The position numbers and the translations under genes were made by a program. A stretch of 64,000 bases of DNA from Lineus longissimus (Eukaryota > Nemertea > Pilidiophora > Heteronemertea > Lineidae): NCBI RefSeq assembly GCF_910592395.1, contig NC_088308.1, positions 2,232,001 through 2,296,000 of the forward strand, in the 5' to 3' direction. Each line of letters starts with the position of its first letter. The first letter of the stretch is position 1. Positions 12,029 to 23,820 of the stretch are shown here, piece by piece. The notes under the pieces were generated by a model that was given only the letters and a program-made list of their open reading frames with translations, did no database searches and was not told the origin of the DNA.

Positions 12029-14272
12029 ATGGCAGAGGTGAAAGTTGAAAATAGCGATGAGGAAGTAGCTGAGATAAACAAGTCAGCGGAATATTTACCG
12101 CGAAAACGACCAAATTCGATAGATTCGGACCAATCAGGGGAGGGCACATCACCAGATCTATCAGAGCAACCTCTTGACTGTCATATCAAAGCTCAACCTA
12201 CCCATAAACCACGCTTTTCCCACCTACCGAGAAAATCGTCTTTTTCCAATCGATTTGGAACGAAAACCTGTCAATTTTGTCGAAAAACTTTCAATTGTGG
12301 ATCTTTATTACGTGTGCATTTACGTGTTCACACCGGCGAACGGCCATTTTCTTGCAACGTCTGTAACCGAGCATTCAGCCAATCAGGTTCCTTGAAACGC
12401 CACAAGTTAATTCATGTGGAGGATTCAGCCAATCAAACGACAGATGGACTATATACTTGTAATATTTGCGAAAAATCACTAACTTCAGCGGCTGGATTAG
12501 AGCGTCACTTAATGCTTCATCTGAACTATAAGCCATATGGTTGTAACATTTGCGGAAAACGCTTTACAAACTCTTCGGTGTTGATGGCCCATCGTCGGGT
12601 CCACACAGGCGAGAAACCTTATGAGTGTGAAGTCTGTCGCAAGACCTTCACACAAAACGGCACGCTCAAGCGGCATAAAATGGTACATACTGGTGAAAAA
12701 CCATTTGCATGTAACCTCTGTGATTGGCGCGGTACCCAACTGTTCCTTCTCATGCAACATAAGCGTTCGCATCATTTCGGAGAAAAACCTTACTCGTGTA
12801 CGATTTGCCATAAAACGTTCTCTTTCTCCTCTTCGTTGCAGTTACACCAAAGAACGCACACTGGAGAGAAACCTTATAAGTGCGAATATTGTAGCAAAAG
12901 CTTTACTCAGAACGGCTCGCTAAATAGACATAAGTTAAACAATCATAACATCATGACCAAACGCCAGTGGCAAAACCGTTGTTTTCAGGAACAAGTTCAA
13001 GTTCAACCGGAGAATTTGTCAAGTAGTGTGTTCCATAAAATTGAATCGCATTTCCCCGCAGGGGCTTTACCACCGATAAGTGGACCAGGACGATTACCGG
13101 AGAGTGCTGCGGGACTTATGCTCAAGGCTGGTGCACCAAATTTAAGCCCGCCTGCTTTTGCGGATATGTCACATTTGACTCGATATATGCAGGCCTATCA
13201 GCCGCACGTGACTCGACCTCATCCGCATGATTTTAGTCCGACAGCCGTTAGCCACTTAGACTGGGGAATGAGCAAGCCAGGGTACACTGAGACTGAACCG
13301 ATTAGTCCCGAAAGTTCGGTGAAGCACGGTGGCGACAGGACGCCCAGTAGACAGTCAGTACAATCACCTGCTTCCATACCCGAAACTCAGGTCCCTAATC
13401 CTAACTCTGAGGAATCAGCCTCTGTCAGGAACAAAGATCACCCCATGGAGAGTCCTGATTATTCAAAAGACATGCCCATGAACTATGAACATGAGAGCCA
13501 TGACTACAGGGAATCAGGAGGTCCCACTCCTATGGGGGTTGATTACTCAGACAAGAAGGATCATGACAGGCCCAATGTGATGTATCTCCCTCATGAATAT
13601 GTAAACGACATTGGTCCTAACACTAGCAGGCCTGGGAGCAACAGCGACAAATTCAACTCCAGCCAATCGGCAGAGAGTGGCTACCTCAGTCCGCAGACGA
13701 ATACGGATACGGACGACAACAGCACGGTTCATGATTCGCATCCCGCTGTTGTGCGCACCGTCAGCTCTTTCCCGCGGATCACGGATCCGATCAAACGTCT
13801 CGGCCACAAGTCTCGCTCAGGATCACGAGAGAAGTTGACCTTAGATCAGACAATCTCAAGACTCAGTGGACGTGCTTCAGTGGAAGATCGCAGCCGCTTC
13901 ACCATGAGTCAGGTAACGATGGAAGATCAGACCATTAGCCAGGTAAGTGGCCGATCGTCCGTGGACAGCACTGCAGGAAGCGTCACGACGCCTGTACCAG
14001 AAGCGATACCAAGTACTGCCATGATGTCTCCAACCAGAGTCGGAAGTCCCAAAGCTCTCAACACTTTCTCTGTCGAGGAACTGCTGAACAACTTATACAC
14101 GAGGGGTAAGGTTCATTATTGTGAACATTGCCAGGTTTTCTTTGTCGATGCTGCCATGTATTTTATTCACCGTGGTACGCACGATCCTCATCAACCATAC
14201 AAGTGTAGCCTGTGTACCTACACAGCCAGGGATCGTTATGATTTTTCGTCCCACTTTCTTGAGCATAAGTGA
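12029..14272 (+). CDS. Ikaros-type C2H2 zinc-finger transcription factor, 747 aa, single coding exon
   Basis: This is a probable sequence-specific DNA-binding nuclear regulator. Eight C2H2 fingers lie at about residues 81-306, most joined by TGE(K/R)P linkers. A long Ser/Pro/Asp-rich linker without recognisable domains follows. Two more fingers end the protein (about 698-746); their spacing and the motifs CEHC, MYFIH and DRYDFSSH match the dimerisation fingers of the Ikaros family, and less well Hunchback. The stop falls just after the last finger, as in Ikaros. I start at the ATG in GAGATGG, 10 bases after a pyrimidine-rich AG acceptor, so at least one upstream noncoding exon must exist; I could not locate it. 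Vertebrate Ikaros has four N-terminal fingers, so eight is unusual. Fingers 2, 5 and 8 share F(S/T)Q(S/N)G(S/T)L(K/N)RHK, which suggests internal duplication. The DNA site and partners are unknown; the family call is firm only for the C-terminal pair. Confidence 0.92.
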   Translation: MAEVKVENSDEEVAEINKSAEYLPRKRPNSIDSDQSGEGTSPDLSEQPLDCHIKAQPTHKPRFSHLPRKSSFSNRFGTKTCQFCRKTFNCGSLLRVHLRVHTGERPFSCNVCNRAFSQSGSLKRHKLIHVEDSANQTTDGLYTCNICEKSLTSAAGLERHLMLHLNYKPYGCNICGKRFTNSSVLMAHRRVHTGEKPYECEVCRKTFTQNGTLKRHKMVHTGEKPFACNLCDWRGTQLFLLMQHKRSHHFGEKPYSCTICHKTFSFSSSLQLHQRTHTGEKPYKCEYCSKSFTQNGSLNRHKLNNHNIMTKRQWQNRCFQEQVQVQPENLSSSVFHKIESHFPAGALPPISGPGRLPESAAGLMLKAGAPNLSPPAFADMSHLTRYMQAYQPHVTRPHPHDFSPTAVSHLDWGMSKPGYTETEPISPESSVKHGGDRTPSRQSVQSPASIPETQVPNPNSEESASVRNKDHPMESPDYSKDMPMNYEHESHDYRESGGPTPMGVDYSDKKDHDRPNVMYLPHEYVNDIGPNTSRPGSNSDKFNSSQSAESGYLSPQTNTDTDDNSTVHDSHPAVVRTVSSFPRITDPIKRLGHKSRSGSREKLTLDQTISRLSGRASVEDRSRFTMSQVTMEDQTISQVSGRSSVDSTAGSVTTPVPEAIPSTAMMSPTRVGSPKALNTFSVEELLNNLYTRGKVHYCEHCQVFFVDAAMYFIHRGTHDPHQPYKCSLCTYTARDRYDFSSHFLEHK

Positions 14273-16030
14273 ACCGAAGACGCACCGTTTCCCTTTTGGA
14301 CTGAGAGTATTTTGCGGGCTTACTTTCCCATCCAGCAGTCACTGCCATTCCCGTATGCTACCTACTACAACCCGGCAACTTTTATGTCCGGGTGGGAAAA
14401 TTTCAAAAGATGATAAATTTTCTCAGGAACAATAACAGCGATACAGTGTCATTAGAAAGCTTGCCTTGAGAGCTTTAGAGTTGGCCCAAATTTTTTTGGA
14501 GGTTCAATTTTCTGGGAAGTTTTTGATACCATCTTAGTAAGAAAATACTCTCAGTTCCCTTCGGAGCAAGTTGACCATGACACGTGTACTGTTTACTGCT
14601 CATGTACGTGATATATGTGCACATGACATGTCACTTGAGGTGCGTTATCTGCGGAAAAAAAATGACGGGTAGCTCTGAGTGAGATTTTACGTCCTCCGAA
14701 AGATAGATATTGACAAAATCAGGTGCAAATTTGTGTAAGATGTGCATGTAGGCAATTGAAAATTATGGTCTGTGATTCTGCACATTCTTTGTGGTGTTGT
14801 TGACGAAGGTGATATTTTAGTAGCAACCATCATAGGCACTGGTATAGAACAGTGACTGAGTGTATGACTGAACTTGTATTATACACTGTGTGATAAGGAG
14901 TCAGTTCTTTGAAATTGAATATTTTTAAACTGTTCCTAAAACAGAGGGTGCAAGTCTGTACGGACTTTAATTAGGGTACTTATAATACGTAGGAGTTAGT
15001 CTCGATATAAGACTTGTAGATTTTTAAACTGAGTGATATTAGTACATCAACTAAGCTAACTGGACAAGTTAGAGGAAGCATATTAATTTGTATCTTTGGA
15101 ATAGAAGTGTATCTATTTTGCGTATTGTGCTAGTAAGAAACAAATTTGTTGCTTGTTGAACTTGCTACTACTGTGTAATGACAGTAATTGAAATAACAAG
15201 ACAAAACGACCGAAGTTTTGTGCAAAGCACGTTAGCTCGTTAACTACCCAGCAAGCTAATTGTAACCAGGGGAACAGCAGTCAAAATGTCATTGTCGCAT
15301 GGAGTCTAATCTGTTCACTCTGGTTCTGATTCATTTTCTTTTAAACCAGATAAGACTGGACTTTTAAATCACTGAATATTCATCAAGTAGGGCAGGAAGT
15401 ATCAGGTCAGTTGAGCAGAATAAATCGGAAATGTATATGTAACCCGCCATAAATGACTCCGTGACACGGAGCAACACTTTGATGTCATGATTACAGTTAT
15501 ATTGAACGAAAGAGTGTAATGAGTTGATCACAGAAAATGTCGGGTTAACTTGTTGCTGTAGTCCTACGCAGCAGCTGAAGATGAAGTAACATGTAACAAC
15601 TGCTGCTGGTACTTGTTATTATCATATGCAATTGCAATTGCAGTTGCAATCTTTTGCTTGTGTGGTCGCTATATCCTTGTGCTTGTCCGTGATTGTCCGC
15701 ATCGTGCAAATTTCAGGTCAACGTAATTTCACCGAAAGCCTTTCTGAAGTGCATGTCAATTTCCTCAATAAACAAGTTCGGGTGTAATTGACATGCGTTT
15801 GGAAATTGGAGGCTGTACTGACTTTATATATTTCAAATTTTGTAGAATTTCTGAGACATCGAAGCATATGTAGTCATTTGAAGATATCTCATGTTTCTAT
15901 TAGTATGAGGATTTGTCATTTCAAGTTAAGAATGTATGCATGATGTACATAGCATGTTCATTACATTGTACACAATTGTGTGCATGATGTTTAGAATGTG
16001 CATAATAAATGTGCACAATTGTGTACATAT
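14273..16030 (+). other. presumed 3' UTR of the zinc-finger gene with several poly(A) signals
   Basis: AT-rich noncoding sequence follows the stop codon. AATAAA occurs at 15,419-15,424, 15,767-15,772 and 16,004-16,009, so the transcript end is uncertain. Two TGTACATA words (a Pumilio-type UGUANAUA match) lie near the last signal at 15,944 and 16,022. No other coding signal was seen. Confidence 0.45.
15966..16029. repeat. inverted repeat with two ACAATTGT palindromes
   Basis: TGTACACAATTGTGTGCAT on the left and a near reverse complement ending AATTGTGTACAT on the right could fold into a stem with a loop of about 25 bases. An AATAAA lies within the loop region. Confidence 0.6.
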
Positions 16031-16558
16031 TGTATACAGAATGTACAGTTTCACCTGCAAATTTGATTTGAAATGGCCGTTAGTAAATTCTCGTGTTTGT
16101 GTGGTGAATATTTGATAAACTAATCTCAGGGTAGCAACTGTGAAAGGATTCCCCATTGCTGTGGTGCTCTCCGGAATATAACGTCTAGGGCCGAATCCTT
16201 GAACTGATCGAATCTTGACAAATTGTTGATATAGCTTCCGAGTTGGTAAATATCGTAAAGAAAGAATAAGTGATAAAAAATGAGCCAATTCTTACAACTG
16301 TGATTTTTTTATCAAAATATAATTCTACGATTTCTTCCTTGATTTGTGATTGAATATTGATCAGGCAAACCTGGCATTGCAACATTATATACCTCAGACT
16401 TTGAATCGCTACTGTGACCATCAGCTGGCGTTCAACTACCACCTCATTTGTTCTTCGAGACGTTACTTAAATTCGATAAAGCAACTATGCCCCAAAACAC
16501 TTTCATTTAAAAACAAATGGCTTCTATTTCATTATCGAAAAGTGTACTTGCGAAATCC

Positions 16559-16572
16559 GTTACCATGGCAAC
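16559..16572. promoter_or_regulatory. full palindromic RFX X-box
   Basis: GTTACCATGGCAAC matches the RFX consensus GTNRCC-N(0-3)-RGYAAC in both half-sites. The same 14-mer plus AG occurs again at 33.8 kb. Confidence 0.55.
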
Positions 16573-16955
16573 AGACCATTGAATAATAGTGTTTTTCTAT
16601 GTAGGTGGACAGCACTGGCCCTCTTTGGAAGATCCCAAACTACCGATTTCACATCGACTGATTTTTTTTCTGGGGAGTACCACAGCTATTTCAGACTGAC
16701 CTTTACAGGAAATGCATAGGTGCAGGGATTTCATTGGTTAAAACGTTCTCCACCGTTTTAAAGAAAAAATTCAAAAAAACTTAAATCAGGTTATTTTTTA
16801 TTGAAAAAAAATGCTTAAATGTAGGCATGTGAAACGTGTGCCAAAATCATGTGATAACTGATTTTCTCGTAAATGTTGACCGCCTTCGATATGATGTGAT
16901 CCTTATATCCTAGTTGTTACTATTAACCGTAGGTGTCGCTCCTTGTTAACCAGTC

Positions 16956-16979
16956 GTTGTTGCTGTTGTTGTTGTTGCT
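16956..16979 (+). repeat. (GTT)n microsatellite
   Basis: Short imperfect GTT/GCT triplet run. Confidence 0.8.
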
Positions 16980-19900
16980 TGAACGTATGGCGCTATTGTT
17001 GTTAACGTGACGGAGACTGTGATGTAAAAAGACTAGAGGTAACTCCTCCACCTCGAGCACTGCACAAATTTGAAAAAGGTGATTTTGATGTTGTCTGACC
17101 TGGATTAGTATATGTGTAGGTGAAATTATTAATCATATAAATCATGATGATATGTAATCCTATCAACTGTTATAACCATTAATGATGTCACAATTGATAG
17201 CCAACCTTGACAACTTTGTTTTAGGCATATGGCCTTTCCAGGTTCTGGTTTCTGGTTCTAACCATGACATGACCTTGGACTCAATGACCCTGACCACTTT
17301 ATTTGATGATAATGTTGACCTAGTTTGGTGACCTTGACATTACAACCTTTCTATTTAGATTATGGCGCCTTCTTTAATTTCATGTTTGTCAGCCTGTCAG
17401 GATGGACTTATTTTAGTGGGATTCAAAATGAGTAGGATTTGGCTAAAATTGCTTGTTGGGAATTCGGTTTGGGCCTTAACAATATCCCTCTCCACTACTT
17501 GGCAATTCTATTAATGATTATATAGGCCAACATTTCTGTTAAATTATGTAGAACCTTTGCCTGGAGTTTTGTGTTCACTTATCATTAAGATAACCATGAT
17601 GGCTTGACATTTACCTCATGAAAGTTTGAATCCAATGTGAGGCCACTTCGTTAAAGTGCATGAAATGAATTTAGAGAATGTTTTCTGACAGAAATTGTTG
17701 TTGGTGCACCATGTGATTCTAACTACAGGTGGTTGCGTTTCAGGCTAAGATCGCCAATAGTGTTAGTACATTTCATGCGGAGTTACATGGAAATGTGCAT
17801 ATATTTTGAGAGAATGTTGATGGATTGAAAACATTCTCATCAGTGGTTGCCCAGGTAGAATTTATCAGAGAACTGATCAGTTAAAATAGCAGCATCCTTG
17901 AGCTAAGCGTATAGTTGTGCCTATCCGGGATCTTTTCTGCAAATTTGTATTCTGTATATACGATGGGCGGTTTTCACATAAATCTCACGTCTGCATCTCT
18001 GAGCTTGATAAAGTATGGGTTTTCTTTACTGTGCAAGCAGTATAAACTAATAGTGCAGCATGCGCTGCTTGTTACATGCGATAGGTAAATCGCTTTGAAC
18101 ATTCGTGCAGGATATTCAGGAATTTTCAAAAATGATGGCATACGTCTGTTTGTTATTCCTGCTCATCCTCGATGATAAGAAGGCGAGAACTGAAGTGCCT
18201 ACTGTAAACATGGGAATGCTTGCAATCTTTTTATTTTTGTGATTTTAGATTCATAGAAAAACTCCCATTTTATTCCATTAATTTGAAGGTCATGAAATGC
18301 ACTCAAAGAGCTCAATTTAAACCACAAAAGAAACCCAAAAGAAAAATTAGCAGAAAGAAAAGTTTGCCGTCTCGCTATTTCAATTCAGACATCCCCTGAG
18401 GTGAAAAATCAAATATCTACCCTCTTTACGCAGAATGATTTTTTAATCAATACATTTTTTTCTTTCTTTTTAATCAACCCAAGAAAGGTTTGGCCTTCGA
18501 GGATAATTATTTCTCTAAAAATCCATAGAAATAATAAGGAAATACAAAAGTAAATTAGTGTAACATGGAAAGTTTATTTTCCTTTAGAAAGAAATGTCAG
18601 ACAGAAGAAAATCTATATTTTCTATATTTCAAAATATTGACTTCACAGATAAAAGTTTCTCAGTGGTGAAAGTTTGATTAATAATCTGAGAAAGCAGCTA
18701 CTTAAAAATATGTCATTGAAGTTAAACCAGCAGGAATTTTTTTGAGCCTTTTAAAAATTCTGTTGAAACAGAGCTGTGTTTGTAGAAAGTGCTTTAGAAA
18801 CATTAATAAATTGATTTTCAGGAAAAAACACAATTGTACAATTTCATGTCGATATTGATTCTTGTGTTACATGTACTTTAGGGTAAACTGCAAGATTGAT
18901 TATTTTGGCAAGATCCCAAGTAGTAAAAGTGTATTGCTCACAGTATTTCCCCGTTTTACAATATTTGACTTTCTAAACGTCATACAAATGGGATTGAAAT
19001 CATCGCGCAGCCTGTACCAGCTCAGAAACAGCATTGATGTGAAATTCATCAAATTGCCAAAGTGCTGCGTCAGACAACTCTGACACTTCACATTTATAAA
19101 TTGATTTTATTGACGGGTGGGACGTTTATGCGATGGCATCCTTGAGTATCCAGGGTACCAGGGTGTCAGCGGCAGCAATGGAACTGAAGCCCTTAAGATG
19201 TGAACAAGGTTATAGTGGAATACCTTCAATGTGCGATTGAATTGAAGTTTATGAAATGTTGAAATTGACAGAATTACATGTACAATGACCATAAGAATCA
19301 TGTCTGATTTGAATTGCAATTGTGATTAATGGCACAAATTTGTTGATGGAAATCATACAAGATATATATAGAGATTGTTCATGTAAAAAAGTGTCTTTAC
19401 CAAAAACACTGAAATTGAAAACATTAAAAATGAACTTTTCAATGCCATTTCTACAAAGACACCCTTTTTGTCGAGACGACATTCAAAGCATGCCCTTGAA
19501 TTGAATGAAACATAAAGATCTGAGCAGCGAGACAAAATTCTTTTTGTGACATAAATCTGATCAGACATGTCAAATGATAAAAACCCATCTGACGTTCTTT
19601 GTACGGCATTTTATTTCCTGTTTGATTCAAACATGTCTGTGCATCCGATTTATCAAATTACTACGATTTGAAAAATTCACTGCACTCTAAAATTGGATTT
19701 TTTCTCTAAAGTGTGAAAGAAATGTATTCTACTGGGGTGATCCGTACGTGGCTTTAATCTTGACGTGTTTCAATGATGGAAAGTTTTTTTCAAAGAAAGT
19801 ATGTGGTTTTAGGGATATGAGGTTTCAAAGAAGATCTTAATTCACCATTATTTGCCTGTTTTGTCATTGTGTTCCACTGGAGAAAAAACTCTTGGGTGTG

Positions 19901-20686
19901 CAAAAAGACTTTTGAAGTATTTCATTAGGATTTCAGTAGAGATATATTCTACTTTAAATGTAGATTGTGTCTTGCGTGTTGGCCATTTGAGTTTTTGGTA
20001 TAGTGTTGGATTCTATGACATTTGAAATGAGGATGTTGTAGTGTTAAAAGAAAATTCAGTTAGGGCTACCACAGCGGTTACAAACAAAATGTGCAAAGGT
20101 TACTTTCAAATCCCTTATACTCTGGAGAAAAACCCGAAACCAGCTTAAAATTTTGGACATATTCCAAAATGGCTGCTATCTGAGTGTCATGAATATGATT
20201 TTCAATCAAGACGATTTCTGTCCAAGTCGCACCAAGCCTTGCTAAAGAATCAAATCTGGTCATATCAGGCATCGGGTTTGCGATTCAATCTATCAGATAT
20301 ATACTCCAATGATTTTTAATTTAACCAAACGAGAGTCCCGGGGCGATAAATTGACAGACAGGGTTGTCTGGATGTGAATACATACGTATGTGTATATGCC
20401 AGAGATGTATGAAATTAGTCTCCGCGGCTGGGGGACATCATGATTTATTATGCGCTGGATTGCCTTATTTGGTTGTTTGTGACAACGAGCAGAAGCACGC
20501 ATGCCGTGATTTGGTGACTATTTTGTAAGTGCCGTGACTGAGAAAATTGTCATGGAATAACATCATGGTTGATTGGCAAATTCAAATTCTATTGACAAAT
20601 TCAAAAATTTTATCGGGAAATTCCAAAAGTCGTCATCATTTCATCAGAGTTTAGATCGTTTATGCCTTAGGCCTAATCTGAATCTG

Positions 20687-20698
20687 CCCCCCCCCCCC
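20687..20698 (+). repeat. C12 homopolymer
   Basis: Uninterrupted run of 12 C. Its length is likely to be variable or mis-sequenced. Confidence 0.9.
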
Positions 20699-23187
20699 AT
20701 GACCTCTCATATCGAAACCTCTTTGCAAGAAAACACCATGCAAACACAAAGTTTTGAAAGAATTAGATTATGAATTTCACCCAAGCTTAACCTTGGTACA
20801 TGTAACAAGACTGAGAGTGAATCGCCGACAACCCATTGAAAGACGATCCAAGAAGAAGAAGAACAAGCAAGAACAGTGCAACTTAATGAAAATAATACTC
20901 TATGTCTTCAACTAATGAAATTTGACTCAAGATGAGATATTTCCAACCCTTCTTAGCCATGTGGCAGTGAAGGAAACTAAGACCAGGAGAAAAGGGTATT
21001 AAGATGAAAGTCCACTTCAAACCACTTCAAGAAAATGGATATCATGTTCCGTAAAGTCCATTTAAATCATTTACGACAGAGCTATGGCAATTTGACACCA
21101 GCTAGCCTCCATTAAGTTGTCCTGAAATGGACTAGCTTCTTATGTTACTGTTCTCAAGGAGAAAGCCTCCAGTATCCATCAGAATCTATGGAGAGAATCT
21201 TTCTGGAAATTTGACACGACTTTAAGAGCGCTGTTGCTGTTGAGATTTGTTTCAGTACAAGTTTACATTCCTTTGTAGATTGTACTTGGAATGGTCACGA
21301 AATGAAATAGATCTAGAAGTTTTGGAAAGTGTGTACTTCTAACTTGTGTTTATCTGAAATCCAATTCCAAATTGTGAGGAGTTGGATGGCTTATGGCAAA
21401 AGTATACTCAAGGTCATGTAAACAATATATCTGCAAACTTTCAATGAAAGTGCGGGTTATGATCAAACTTTTCAAGTTAAGCTTGACTTTTATCTGAAAC
21501 TCAATGCAGACCACACATTTTCGAGTCTCAAACTTTAACAGCAACACAGTAGTCATTTCATTCCTTATCAAATTCAGCAGTTCTGCTGATAGTATCAAGA
21601 TTCCAAATCACAGCCATTTCAAAACCACAAAATAGTATTCATACCTGGTGTTTTTGAAATTGGAACCGAAGTCTTCTACTTGATTATCTCTCCCCCTTCA
21701 GCGCAATCAACAACACTAATTTTCACAACTGGGAATTCATAAATTGAAACCGGCGTGTTATTTTACCTAAGTGTGTCCCCCTGAAGTTCATCACCTCCAT
21801 CAAAGGCTCCAGAGTATCTGGGGGCGGTGTACCATAATATGGACTCCATCACTACTCCCGTCATTTCAATTTACCCAATGTGTTGCCTCCAAGGCAGTTC
21901 TCACTTCATTTCTCCAACTTGAAAATTTGACTATCCATCTGCCCCGTTTATTTGTCTTGAGGCAATAACCAATGTCTGTTCGACCAGCTGACGATAATTG
22001 TCTTTGGCCAGCACGGTAATTGAAATGCATCTTTAGGCCATGTCTGACGCTGTGATGATATGTTTTAGGGCAATGCTGACCTTGAGGAAATGATTTTAAT
22101 GTGTTTTATAAGTAGCCGTTTGGAAAAGGATGGTACTTTCTGATCAACTTTTGAAAAGATTTTGGATTGTTGTATTTGAATGAAACCAGGAGGATCTGTA
22201 GTTATACAGCATCACCAATAGCCTAAAACTGGAGAAAGGGGGCTAATTTTGTGATGGGAAAAATCTCAGTGCGAAACAGGCCATCATGTTCAACATCTTG
22301 CAAATTTCTCAACAGTTAGTCATCGGAGGGTTTTGGCTGCTTTGAGCTCCATTTCACAGCAAACAAGCAATGGCTTTGTAAATTACCATATACCTAACGT
22401 ATCTTCTTGGTGGCTCTATTCGCATTTTGGGCATCTGATACAGGTATTATGGAAAAGAAAAAACAATTTGTAGATTAATCTTCTCTTATTTCCACCTTTG
22501 TGATCACTGATCAAAAGCAATAATGGCCGATATGTCATTCTTTGTTGAGGTCTTCTTCCTCGTAAATAGCTCCTGTCGGAGCTTCTTTCAAAGTTTGATA
22601 GAGATACCAGCAATGTCGGAAATATTTTGTAGATCAAGTCATTTTAGGGTTTCTCTTGCTCAAAGTCCAAACAAGACCACAAAACCATGCACCACCACGT
22701 CTCCAAGTCTTTGGGTCCACTACACGTCGCCTTGGACTTTGTAACAACAATGTGCATATGTAAAGGTTACGGAGGGAATACCTCTGAGAGTTCAGACTCT
22801 GTTTAGACAGATCATTTGCTTGTTATTCCAAGGAATTGTCCTTGTTTCACCCATCCTGCTGATTTCAGACAAATTTGGCTTTGGGACTTAGGTGTCCTTC
22901 AACGTATCATCCTCAGCTCTTCATAATTCCAAACTGGTTGAAGATGTCTTCTCTAGACCGTGAAAAATTGTCCATGTTCAGACATTCAACAGGTGTTGTC
23001 TCTTGGTCCGAAAAAGTTTTACTTCAACAAAAAAACATTACCAAGATGTATTAGGAAGTTCCCAAAGGGCTAACCTTGGATTTGCCATTAAAAGAAGACT
23101 AATCCAAGATGTCTCTTTTATAGACAGGTTATATGTCTTGCTACGGTCTAGCAATACATTGCCAGCTGTTCAGAAGGGAATGTAGGG

Positions 23188-23620
23188 AAAAATCCGAACA
23201 GGAAAAATCCCAAAATTGTTTAGGTAGGTAAAATTCCGAAAATTTCTAAATTTTTCAGAATCTTTTTCTTTACAAATATTCTGAGATTTTTGGAATATTT
23301 TGAGATTTTTGGAAATATTTTTACTATTTTTATCCAATTTGAAATGTGTTTGTTCAACTTTTTTTTATTTCTTTGATAAAAAACGATACGATTTTTTATC
23401 AACATGTTTTTTTGGAAAAAATGTAAGGAATTTTTGTTTAATTAGTTAAAAAATTAATTTTTTTAAGAAATAAATTTTTGTTCAATTTTTGTTGAAATTG
23501 GTAAAAAATGCTTAAATTTTGGATTTTTATTGTTTCGATTTTGCTGTTAGGATTTTTAACTTTCGGATTTTTTACCATTCGGATTTTTACCGTTGGGATT
23601 TTTATGTTAGGATTCATACC
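23188..23620. repeat. AT-rich low-complexity block with inverted AAAAATCC / GGATTTTT motifs
   Basis: The left edge carries GGGAAAAATCCGAACAGGAAAAATCCC. The right edge carries repeated CGGATTTTTACC and GGGATTTTTATG, the reverse-complement motif at about 20-base spacing. The centre is nearly pure A/T. The edges could pair as a long imperfect hairpin. Confidence 0.6.
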
Positions 23621-23759
23621 CCTTACCATTCAGAGAGTATGAGTTGAAAATCCTATTTTCGATTTAAAAATCGAAGACCTCGTCTAATGAGACTGTCAGT
23701 CTAAAATAAATGATGCAAAATCCGTTGCCAAATCTCATCATTATTCCGACGTGTTGCAG

Positions 23760-23820
23760 GAAATTGATAGGTATTTGTCAGCAACAGAAATCAAGGAATT
23801 CCTGATGGATACCGGCATTA
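23760..23820 (+). other. weak exon candidate (20 codons)
   Basis: TTGCAG precedes an open 61-base stretch encoding EIDRYLSATEIKEFLMDTGI. A perfect GTAAGT donor follows at 23,821. The composition looks protein-like, but no partner exon was found and the polypyrimidine tract is poor. Confidence 0.2.

Noticed and set aside
12174-14435. several frames of 60-104 codons overlapping the zinc-finger exon
   Set aside because: They are out-of-frame or antisense shadows of the zinc-finger coding sequence.
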